The position numbers and the translations under genes were made by a program. 64,000 nt of DNA. Source: Branchiostoma floridae. Taxonomy: Eukaryota > Chordata > Leptocardii > Amphioxiformes > Branchiostomatidae. The DNA lies in contig NC_049992.1 in the NCBI RefSeq assembly GCF_000003815.2, positions 5,096,481-5,160,480 on the forward strand, given 5' to 3'. Under the pieces are notes generated by a model. That model worked only from the letters and a program-made list of their open reading frames with translations, did no database searches and was not told the origin of the DNA. Shown in pieces: positions 12,231-21,990 of this stretch (position 1 is its first letter; each line of letters opens with the position of its first letter).

Positions 12231-15200
12231 ATGTGCGTGTTGGTGATGTTATTTCTGGTGGCGGAGTTAGGGATCAGTGAAGCGCAGAAACAAACCAGCC
12301 GTCAAGGTACAGATAACGCTTGTTCACCTTTATCCGTTGGGTCCCTAGAATAGGACGTTAAATGGAGGTCCCGTGTATGGGGAGAGCCACACCCCATGCA
12401 CGTTAAAGAACCCCCTGGTGATTTACATCATTCACCCGGACGGGTGTGTCACCCCGTAAGGGGCGGTATAACCCGTCGTGTACGAACATGTGCAAAGTGT
12501 ACAGGGTTAGCCCTTGACAATAGCCTACGGCTAGTTGGGCAGCCCTGGCTGTTTGTAAACAGCTGAACAAATTGGGTAACCTAAATCCGCCGTTGCTTTA
12601 AAAAAAACAGGGTACTAATTGGGATATCACGTTGACGGTCGTTGGATTCAATTTGCAAAATGTTTTCAGTATATCGCAGTTTAAACTACGTAATTACCAC
12701 CCGTCGGCTTGATGTGCCTAAATACCGTTTAGAAAAACAACCTAACGGATAAAGGTGAACTAGCATTAGAGATAGAGTTCATTTAAGCAAAAGTTGTCCG
12801 TGCATCAGCAGAAGATGCATGCTTAGGAGTGGTGCCCATCTCCATTTCTGTAGCTCTTGGGCCACACATATCTAGGTTTAAGTTACTTGAGCCCGCGTGA
12901 CTTTGGATTTTTGTTTTCTAAATCCATTGATGTTATTTCAAATAATAAACTTCAAATTCTGTTTCTTGTCTCCAAGATGCTGTACACACTAGAAAAATGG
13001 TTGCAGAATCACGCTTTAACTGTCATTAAATCTTCGTTTTCGTTTCTCGTTGTTTAATGACAAGGACAATTAAGTTTATTGCATGTTCATGCCTCAATGG
13101 GTCTAAATGCAGTACGTTTGATACAAAGAGAATAACTTGTAAATTATGATGCGTGAAACTTATATCTATATATGATTCTACATGCTTCATTCCTCTTCTT
13201 AAAACATGTGTTGACGAACTTACATAGTTCTTCCATTACGTCAAAGTTAGTTCATGACATGAGATATTTGAACAAGTCTTCCTTTTGTTCTTCTTAATGT
13301 TCAAGTCTTCTTAATATAGGACAACAGAAACTGGTGATCCTTGACGTGGACCCCGGTATTGATGACGCCATCGCCATGATGATGGTGCTATCCCAGCCTG
13401 CAGTGCGCGTGCTGGCGGTCACGTGTGTGCGCGGGAATGCGCGGGAAGTTCTGCTGGACTGTAAGAACGCGCTGAGGGTGCTGCACGCAGCCGGGCGGAC
13501 CGATGTAAGTTTTACGTCCAAAAAGTTTTAAACATCAAGGTTATACAATTCTACTCCCCAAGCAGAGGTTGATGAGGAAAATCATTACCTTTTTCTTATG
13601 ACGTCTTTTGCCGTATATTTTTGTCAGTCAACCTTGGTTTTAGCTGAAAGAAGAAGAAAAGGTGGCATGTAAGAAAAAGGTCACGATTTTCCCCATCAAC
13701 CTTTGCTTAGACTAGAGAGTAAAACAATACGCCAAATAGCAGTTACTCGAGCAACTGGATGTGATTTTAGAAACGGCCAGACTTTTCAAGCAGCATTCAC
13801 TACCCTTCGATAGTGACGCTGAGCAAGATCTGCTAATCAGCAGGTTTTAGCAAACAGTTTTAACCACAGGAAAACATGATATCCAGTGTAGGAAACTAGT
13901 AACCAGAATCATGTGTTGCACAAATATCAAAGAAAACAATCCAACATGCCCAGAATTTTGTTACCAGTTCTCTGCCTGGTTTTCCTTTGGAAAACAGCAT
14001 CCATCACCTTCAGGAAGTGTGACGTCATCACCGTGTCACAGCTGGCTGGAAGTCTGCATCTGCTCCCGTCCCGATTTAGTGAAGGTTGATTTCGCTATCT
14101 AAAGCCCATATCCAAATGGGGAGTGAAAGAGGTCATCAGAGCCCATCAACCTTCCCTCAACCGAGACGGGGGCCGATACCGACTCCCAAGCACTTTGACC
14201 CATTACTGACGTCACACTTCTGGTTTGGATGTATGACAGGCTTTTAGTCATTTCAACCTGATAAGGATCAGAGGATGAGATTGATATGGACCGAAAGCTT
14301 GTTTGTAATTGCTTTATTTTGTGTGCGGATATTAAGTTCACATTTGTAAGATAACCTCTTTATTCACGTTTGTATTGTCCATGCAGATCCCGGTGTACGT
14401 GGGTGCCTCCCTCCAGCTGATGGGGAATGACGTGTACGACTACACGTACTGGAACGGGCGGGACAGTATGGGAGACGCGCCCGACAAGTATCCTCCCGAC
14501 TACCGGCTCATCAACCAGGCAGGTAGGACCCAAACTCACCAGAAACTTTTATTTAAAATCCCTTGATTTTCACACGTATTTAATAGTGCAGTTCAGTTCA
14601 GCACTGTTACATCCCAGATGTGCTTCTATCCCAGAAGCGCTTCTGGGATGGAGCGCATCTTGGATAGATCAAGCATAGATATGTTTGCGGTAAGCTAGAC
14701 CTGCTTTAAGGTAGCCTGGTTACCAAACCCCAGCCCGATCTCAAGTATCTATCGTGCAGGGGTCTGACCGGAAGGGATAGGAACTCTTCTCAATTTTGCC
14801 CCTTATAGTGGGCAAAAAACTCCACCAATAGAACAGCACAGGATCAGCAGGAGGTAATTACACCCCTGCCACGATTGGTTAAATACCCCCAAATGTACTT
14901 TTTGAATCCATAACAGTGACCACTAAGTACCTGATTCGCTACTGTGATAGCCTGCTGACCAACTGTGGTGTGTTGTAGCTGGCTACCTGTGGTGAGAGTG
15001 GTCATCAATCCTAGGTTCTCCTCCCTCTTATCAAGGGCCTTAGAGAACCTTTCTACAGCCATCCTGCCAGACCCCAACACGAAAGATATATTTTGAGGTT
15101 GGGGTATGGTATCCAGGCTAGTTTTAAGGTTGTTGGTAGTCGACAGGTGCCACCAGCTTGGGATTTTGACACATTCCGAAGCGGCCCACACATTTCCTTC

Positions 15201-17769
15201 AACAGCAAAACCAGTCTGCTCTAGGCATCAGCACTTATCGTCCTAGATTACCAGCCGGCGCTTTGGTACTACTTACATGCAGTTCTAGAATCAATGGTGT
15301 TCAATAGCTGGCCTGGAGTCGTGTCTTGTTCGTTTTAGTCTGCTCCCGAAGGTCGCTACAGGTCTGTTGGCAGGGGAGCTGACTTCGGGAGCGGACTAAA
15401 ACGAAAAAGGCTGGACTCCGGGGTATTCAATAGCAACATCAATAAACATTACAAATCATTTCATCTACTTACATTATATTAGAACATTTAATATTACATT
15501 ATATATTTGTCCGTATTTGATAGAAACTACTTATTTCTACTTGATGAGCTGCGTCTTGTTTTTGCCTCCTTTAGAACACGCCGTGTTAATGTTGATCCGG
15601 ATGTCCAACGCCTACCCGAACCAGATCACCCTGATCGCCCTCGGTCCGCTCACTAACGTGGCGCTGGCCAGGAGGATGGACCCGGACATTTCCTCACGCT
15701 TCAAGGAGATCATCATCATGGGAGGCAACATCAGAGGTCAGAGGTCAATTTCAACATGTCGGAACGTGTAATGTATGATTTGCAACGGCTTTGGGGGGCT
15801 AGTAGAAAATTAGCTACAATCTGGCTTGTACAGTTGTAACTGTCAAGTTTTCATATGACAATCCGTACGTGCGCACGCACACACACATACACACTGACAC
15901 ACACGTATGAACGCGCGCACACGCGCGCGCATACGCACGAGGGGAGCGGTCACACAAGTGGATATACAGCAAGTCCGTATGAGTTACATGTACGTATTAT
16001 AAATGATGCTTTTGGTTTATATACGTGCAGACATGCAAATTCCTTTACTTATATTCTCAAATAAATAAAAGAGAAACACGTGTACTTTTTGTATTTATAC
16101 AAGGTGAAGGCAACATCGGCATCAGTGCGGAGTTTAACTTCTGGATGGACCCCGAGGCGGCGCAGGTTGTTCTGCGGGAGTACAAGTGCCCCATGAAGGT
16201 TGTACCGTGGGAGGTTTGTCAGGAACACGGACTGGAATGGGTAGGTATCACTATTCTTTTTTTTTACTCATTATATTATCTTATCATTTGTATGATATCA
16301 TATGACAGCTTTAATTCATTACCTACTACAATGACACTAAGTTGTATTTGTTATGATCTTTTATTCCAAGTTTGAATACCATAACATTACAACTTGCGCT
16401 CTGCAAACAACTTTCGAATTCGATTTTTCTTTTGGTGACACACTTATGAAAACATTCGTAGTTCTCGTGCCCAATACAAATAACTATTTAAGCTTTTTAA
16501 TGATGTAAGACGTTATGCTAATCATTGAAAGATAACGGACGTGGATTTTCGGCACTTTAAGGTTACGCAACACTTCTTTCTCAGGATTTCTTCGCGAATT
16601 GGACCGCCATGCCGACGCGGAGGGCTCGCTTCATCAAGGCCATCTCCCTGAACCTGTCCAAGTGGCTGAGGGGCCAGGGCGAGCCGACCTACCTGTCGTG
16701 CGATCCCCTGGCAACCGCCATCGTCATCGACACCGGCATCGTGCAGACCGTGGACACGGTGTGTAACTGTAACAGTGGGATATAGGAGAATTCTTGTACA
16801 CAAACAAAATTAAACTTACTTGCTTACGTTTCGGTGTCTATCAGACACCTTCCTCGGAGCTTCTGACTGGAGTTCTGCTTCTCGTCGCTATATGTAGCCG
16901 ACGTAGGTGGCGCTTTTGCGACGTGAAGATTATCCCAAACGTGTCCAAGTTTGTATCTTCCCGATTCATCACTGGGGCTGACTTTCTTATCCATACCGCC
17001 TCTTTAAGTTAATCCACCTGAGTCGTCTGTTGTCTTCCCTGTCTATGACTCTGGCCCCCTCCCAATCAATGACGCAGTTGTTCCTGGCAATACAAGTATG
17101 TTCCGTTACTCCTATATCCTATATTGTACCAACCTGATGAAATTATTTTCGGATGTAACAGTGGGGTTTAAGGACTGCTAAACTGAAGACACCAAACGGC
17201 TTCAGCCTTTTGGCGGAACGGTTTAGAGTCTGGGTTTGTGAGCTGGTGGCCTGGGATCGACGCCGGTTCTAGTCCCGGGAGTCAGGATATTTGTATGTAT
17301 TGTTTCCGTCTGTTTCTACTCCCTTCTTGTTTTCACTGGTTCCCATGCCGCCGACCGTGTGAGTAAAAAGCTAGAGATGTTCTACACAGGGATGCCGAAC
17401 TCGGAAATTCGAGGGCGAATCTTAAAAAGAAAAGGGGGAGTTCAGGACCTGTTTAGAAATAGCCAACACTAGTATTAGAGTACAGGATTGTTTATAACTG
17501 TTCATTTTCACTTGTATATCTACTATGTTCATACTATGTACTTGCAATTAGCCCTCGGGCACGAACTTGCAAATAAACTTATTTTTATATACGTTCTACC
17601 TTTTTCCCTTCTGTTTCAGGTGTACGCCACGGTGGAGGTGGAGGGGGAGTACACCCGTGCGCAGATGGTGGTGGACTGGTGGGGATTCCGCAGGAAGACT
17701 CCGAACGTGGACATCATCAGGAGTCTGAACATGTCCAGATACAAGAATCTTTTAATGACCGCCATGTGA
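12231..17769 (+). CDS. Nucleoside hydrolase B (inosine-uridine preferring family), secreted form
   Basis: Seven coding exons: 12231-12306, 13320-13504, 14387-14522, 15575-15736, 16104-16240, 16585-16758, 17620-17769; 339 aa in frame, all GT-AG. Exons 2-5 have exactly the lengths of their A counterparts (185, 136, 162, 137). Residues 1-18 ([18 protein letters not shown]) look like a cleavable signal peptide. DVDPGIDD is at 34-41, [10 protein letters not shown] at 196-205. The late catalytic motif is Cys-Asp (YLSCDPLA), not His-Asp. The ATG is the first triplet after an acceptor, so a 5' UTR exon upstream is expected. An extra phase-0 intron (16759-17619) splits what is one exon in A. The 3' end of the last exon is repeated downstream. 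Product family firm; substrate unknown. Confidence 0.9.
12314..12768. mobile_element. MITE, TAACGCT family, copy 2, split by a nested SINE-like insertion
   Basis: Ends TAACGCTTGTTCACCTTTAT and GATAAAGGTGAACTAGCATTA are inverted. The interior is interrupted by a 229-bp insertion at 12343-12571 flanked by TTGGGT on both sides (12337-12342, 12572-12577). The MITE begins 7 bases after the first exon of hydrolase B. Confidence 0.8.
12343..12571 (+). mobile_element. SINE-like insertion nested in MITE
   Basis: Flanked by 6-bp direct repeats TTGGGT. It contains GGACGTTAAATGGAGG and CACGTTAAAGAACC, words I associate with dispersed short elements in marine invertebrates (from memory). Its 3' part (GGGTTAGCCCTT ... 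GGGCAGCCCTGGCTG ... CTGAACA) recurs at 35405-35490. The MITE is older than this insertion. Confidence 0.6.
13730..13903. mobile_element. Diverged MITE related to 10027-10206
   Basis: Contains TAGCAGTTACTCGAGCAACT at the left and GATATCCAGTGTAGG ... CTAGTAACC at the right, a degenerate inverted pair in hydrolase B. Ends are approximate. Confidence 0.5.
14712..15120. mobile_element. MITE, TAGCCTGG(T/A)TACCA ends
   Basis: Left TAGCCTGGTTACCAAACCCC and right GGGGTATGGTATCCAGGCTA are inverted. The flanks resemble each other (CTTTAAGG and TTTTAAGG), suggesting an 8-bp duplication with one change. About 410 bp in an intron of hydrolase B. The end motif is shared with 28489-28733. Confidence 0.75.
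15308..15425. mobile_element. Small foldback MITE with TTCAATAG target duplication
   Basis: 118 bp. Arms share CGTTTTAGTCTGCTCCCGAAG / CTTCGGGAGCGGACTAAAACG (by inverted pairing) and CTGGAGTC / GACTCCG. TTCAATAG flanks both sides exactly (15300-15307, 15426-15433). Confidence 0.8.
15865..15945. repeat. CA/CG-rich alternating purine-pyrimidine tract
   Basis: A run of ACACAC, GCGCGC and TACGCAC words in intron 5 of hydrolase B, about 160 bases before exon 6. It is compositionally a Z-DNA-prone simple repeat. Confidence 0.7.
16780..17154. mobile_element. Dispersed repeat filling the start of the extra intron of hydrolase B
   Basis: Bounded by an 11-bp direct repeat GTAACAGTGGG (16769-16779 and 17155-17165). 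Sub-terminal inverted words GGATATAGGAG / CTCCTATATCC lie near its ends. Related pieces occur in fumarase intron 8 (about 36440-36490) and TMEM26 intron 2 (about 41340-41470): ACCAACCTGATGAAA, TTGCTTACGTTTC, AGTTCTGCTTCTCG. Family unknown. Confidence 0.55.
17205..17290 (+). mobile_element. tRNA-derived SINE-like head
   Basis: Contains GGTTCTAGTCCCG, one change from a tRNA B-box, preceded by TGGCGGAACGGTTTAGAG, which resembles a tRNA 5' region. It is in the last intron of hydrolase B. Not folded as a tRNA gene; 3' limit unknown. Confidence 0.35.
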
Positions 17770-18150
17770 AGCGTGTTTTCTTTTTTTGGCGACGCCTCCG
17801 AGGTGGAGCGTTATACACTTCAGGTGTATACATGGTCTCAATTTGTTAGACCTCTAAAAGACCCAAAACGTGGACATCATAAGAAGTTTAAACATGTCCA
17901 GATATAAGAGTCTCTTCATGACTGTCATGTGAAGGGTGTTTTCTTCCAAGGTAGAGCGTTATACACTTCAGTTGTATACATGGTCTCAATTTGTTAGACC
18001 ACAAAAAAACTAAACAGGGACATCATAAGAAGTATATATCCAAATGTCCAGAAATAAGAGCCTCTTGATTACTGCCATGTGAATTAAAGTCAGACAAGGG
18101 TGTTCTCCTTTTTTTTTAGGTGGAGCAATGTACACTTCAGTTGTGTAGAA
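17698..18150 (+). repeat. Tandem triplication of the last coding segment plus 3' UTR of hydrolase B
   Basis: The real C-terminal codons and stop (17698-17769) with the next ~90 bases recur at about 17861-18005 and 18006-18150. Each copy repeats GACATCAT, ATGTCCAGA(T/A)A, the CCATGTGA or TCATGTGA around the stop, then TACACTTCAG. Spacing is about 163 and 146 bases. The downstream copies lie beyond the stop and would be UTR. Confidence 0.85.
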
Positions 18151-18294
18151 AGGGATACTGCCAGCAACTCTACAACCGCCTGTCTCTATACACTGTCTAA
18201 AGATTTTAAGTCAACAGAAAAATGGCAAGATCTACATGTATGTAAATGCTGTACGTCAAGTATTTCACACAAAATTAGACAATGAAGCAACAGC

Positions 18295-18300
18295 AATAAA
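18295..18300 (+). terminator. Candidate poly(A) signal of hydrolase B
   Basis: AATAAA 526 bases after the stop, past the triplicated segment. The first clear signal on this strand downstream of the gene. Confidence 0.45.
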
Positions 18301-19593
18301 TTATGAGCATGTTGAAACTTGAGACTCTACCATAGATGTTAAAGTATAGTAGATGTCTCGGTGGTTGATTAACATCATATGTATATATTGCATACATTTT
18401 GCAACGTTGATGTAGAGGCTCTGTTAGATATGCTGATGGATTTAGAAATGCCTATCAATCAAATTATGACTACATATAGTCTACTCGTGTCCAGTCACAT
18501 TTGTTGTACTGTAGGGCAGTTGTGCATGATTATTGTACCAGTTTCTGTTGTCATTTTATAAATAATGGAGAGGATTGCCGTAGATTCTCATCTGTCATAG
18601 CCTTGCTGACAATCCTGCCACAGAGAAATTGAAAAACAAAGAAACCTAATGTACACGCAGATCATGTGGTTGCATAAAATAGTACCATAACCTTACAAAG
18701 AAGTGTAGCTGACCTATGAACAATCCTAGGCTGGCTTCTGGTACTATGTTATGCCACTGTAGGATCTGCATGGAGATTATCTGTATATCAAGTTGGTAAA
18801 AGGAAAAACAACTGTGCAAAGTAACAAATAGATATTCACTCTGTAAAAAGAAAGAAGGCAAAGATGATTTAAAAAAAGATATTTGAAAAGAAGAGATATC
18901 GATTTATTCCAAGTGACAAGTTCCCGTACATTTATTTCCAACATAAGCCATTCACCTATCTTTAGAACCTAAGGTCACTGTGCCACCAATCTTGAAGAAG
19001 CATCTAATATATATTTCATAATGTCTAGAAGAGATTGCATAGAAATGTTGTAAATCAGCACACTTGAATACTATTTCTAAGAAATGAATACAGCAATCTT
19101 CAATGCATCATACTTTAGCATTACATACAGGCATTATCAAACTTTAAGGTAAAACTATCTCCTTAATTATAGCACTTAGTCACCTGCTAGTTAACCATTT
19201 AGCACCACAAATGAAATTACATCCAAGCATTTTAATTGTGTTTGTGTTGAAGAAATTTTTCAGCAGATTACATTACACTTCACAGGCAACACATTTTTTT
19301 GCTGATAATGGTTGAGAATAGATATTGAACATTGGTTTGAATGTTACATTCAGATTGGAGCATTTGTTACAATGATCAGTGAAGAAATTGCCCACAAGTG
19401 TTTTGCAAATTGTACATCGCATGATTCTAGTTTACGTGTGTGAAGCCCCTGTCATGCATTCAGGACTTGACCAGTCATGAATTGTGATAACAGGAGATAC
19501 AAGCTAAGTAACATTTGGGACTGCATGCTTCTTTGCAGAAGTGCCATCTAGTGGTGGGAGAAATATCTGCAGACCCCAGTCATCATCGCCCCC
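18301..19593. other. Intergenic, between convergent hydrolase B and SIGMAR1
   Basis: AT-rich with no coding signal. A half copy of the TAATCTCCAAGCAG-type MITE lies near 18700-18790 (CCACTGTAGGATCTGC, GGAGATTA). Nothing else recognised. Confidence 0.5.
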
Positions 19594-19953
19594 AGGCCAT
19601 ACCATTATTTGTTGTTTCTTGGATTTCCCGACCCTTTTTTTTCCGATTTAAAAAAAAAAAAATTTAAATTGATGGCCATATTTCGTGTTGAAAAATTTCA
19701 CTGCCTCTTCTTTCTCAAATTAAATATGGGCCTCAAATTCCAGTAGCTGTACGTGCCTATTTTGGACGGTAGGTTTATCGTTTTTCTTCAATCTTCAAAC
19801 TTTGCTACCAGGAACCCCCTAAATGTTGAAAGTTTAGGTTCTCCTGTCCGATCTGTCCTCCCCCGACTTTTTGAATTCTTTTTTTTTTTCAACGACCGAC
19901 CCAATTATTTTCTGAAAAAATCCGAGAAACAACAAATAAAATTGGTGTGGCCT
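19594..19953. mobile_element. MITE, AGGCCAYACCA / TTATTTGTTGTTTC ends
   Basis: Left AGGCCATACCATTATTTGTT and right AACAAATAAAATTGGTGTGG with CCT form an inverted pair; inner words GTTTCTTGGATT / AATCCGAGAAAC also mirror. 360 bp, non-coding. I see no clear target duplication. Confidence 0.75.
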
Positions 19954-20063
19954 AAAGAAGGTTACAGAAAGACTACAAACAATTCTGACTTGTTCTACAC
20001 GTCAATGCAAGGGAGAGTGACATTCTTGGGGTCTTATTAGTACTTTACTTTCAATATCAAATT

Positions 20064-20767
20064 ATATAGAGTCCATTCCAAGACACCGTGCGGATGTTTG
20101 TTGCCATTGTATAGAACTGATTTTAAAGTTTTGTAATTATATGTCTAGGACATTTGATACTTCAGAAATATTTCTAACACTGTTTCAACTTTATAAATAT
20201 TTCCCTGGTCCTTTAAAACTTTGGAAATATTCATGGTGTGGAATTGGATACTTCTAATGGTTTCTAAATAATGATAACAGCATTCTACCATTATTTACCA
20301 TTTTCTACCATTTTTTCTAAATGGTTCAGGGATCTGGGAAGATAGCAATTCACACATCTTGCAAAGTATGGTTGGGTGCCATGCGACAATGGCCCACCAC
20401 AAAGGATCCACTAGTGCCCAGCTGTGAAATCTAAAAATATACAGAGGCTACAATATGGCTTACTTTTATGGGGGCAATAAACTAATTTTACCATTTGGCA
20501 AAGTTTACAAATATTTGTAAATATTTGTAAATGTCAAAGATTCACACAGAGGTTTCACAAGTATTCTAAATAAAGATATTTTTGTACAGTTACTTTCCAA
20601 ATGTTTCTAAAATATTCAAAGGAATTCAAATAGATGAGTATTTTCTTAGTCAATTTTTTGAAAAGAATTTAATTATTGTGGCTTAGATATTCTTTTATTG
20701 AAAATAATTCAGACTTATTACAAATATCACCTAAAAACCCTCATGGTGTCTTGGAATGGACTCTATA
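20064..20767. mobile_element. MITE, TATAGAGTCCATTCCAAGAC ends
   Basis: About 700 bp with inverted ends TATAGAGTCCATTCCAAGAC and GTCTTGGAATGGACTCTATA. TA flanks both sides, compatible with a Tc1/mariner-type target. The interior is AT-rich with runs of TTTCTACCATT and AAATATTTGTAAAT; no transposase frame. Confidence 0.8.
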
Positions 20768-21990
20768 TGTTGGTCTGTCATAATCTTTTTAAATTCAACA
20801 TCAAATTACATACAACATGATTGTGCAGTTTACTTCAATATCATAGACCACTCTTTAATAAATTAGATATCGTATTAATATTCCTAGTAATTGATCAAAA
20901 TAACTTCTCTTTTTTCTAAATTTACTGTAACAGTTACATCAAACAATTTATGACTGCTCCTCTCCTGTCAAGAACAAAAGGCAAGAATATTTTCAGGACA
21001 AAATCTTTTCTTAAAACCTCTAAACTCTCAAAAGGTGACAATATTCATATCTTCTTGGGGTAGTGCAACCAATTGAAAAGACTGACAATCTTTACATGCA
21101 TTTTGATACAATTTTGATACACGGAAAACAGATGTGTAGTAATTTGATATGTCTGGTTTTTTTTAGGGTCTGTTGAGATAGCACAATTATAAAGAATAAG
21201 TGGTCATATCAGGGAATCATGATCTTTATAACTAAATATAACTTAAGTTAAAGTGCCCATGTCAACAAATCAACAGTACCTGCATAAAACACACCCTTCT
21301 GATGTTATTGACCATCTAATTTCACAATCATTTTCACAATCATCGCAATCATAAGTTTTTAGAGAATTAGCTTCTATATTATGCAAATAAACTGATGCAA
21401 TTAATGTCTGCAAATACAAGCAAAATGCAGTGTGTTTCCTTCTGCACATGTCACCACGAATCAGGAAAGTCCAAAATCAACATTCAGCACTACTGCTTTG
21501 TGGTCAGCTTGTAAATCTTGCAAATCTAGCCATAAGGCCACACTGACTAAATCTTAAGGATTGCATCTGTGCATTAATTGATTTTTGCCTGTTTTCCAAA
21601 ATAATAACTCGCCACCCAATACTGTAAATACAGAAATGTTCGCGGTGGTTTTATGTTCACAGTTTTTGCTGGATTTTTCTCTTTTTATCGCCCATTTTGG
21701 GGTGTCCAGAGGTGACAGTTTCTTCATAACGTATTCCAAATGCGAGACCAGATTACTCATACATAGCTGTACTGTTATTGATAATGTTTTGTTTTTGTTT
21801 TGTATGTAGCCTCTTAGTACTATTGTCTGTATAGCTATTAGTTGTTATTGGTTGCCATACATTGTACCCTGTGCGATTGTTGAGCAATAAATTCATTCAT
21901 TCATTCAATCAATCTATAAAATTAAGTCAGTGTGGCCTAGATAGCACTACATTATGTGGCAGCATATCAAAACTACACCACAGGGTGATT
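20768..21990. other. 3' flank and probable 3' UTR of SIGMAR1
   Basis: No coding exon recognised. GCAATAAATTCATTCATTCA at 21882-21901 is the tail of a LINE-type element on the plus strand. I could not find a clear minus-strand AATAAA close to the stop. Confidence 0.45.

Noticed and set aside
17205-17290. A true tRNA gene
   Set aside because: A B-box-like word is present but I could not form a cloverleaf; more likely a SINE head.
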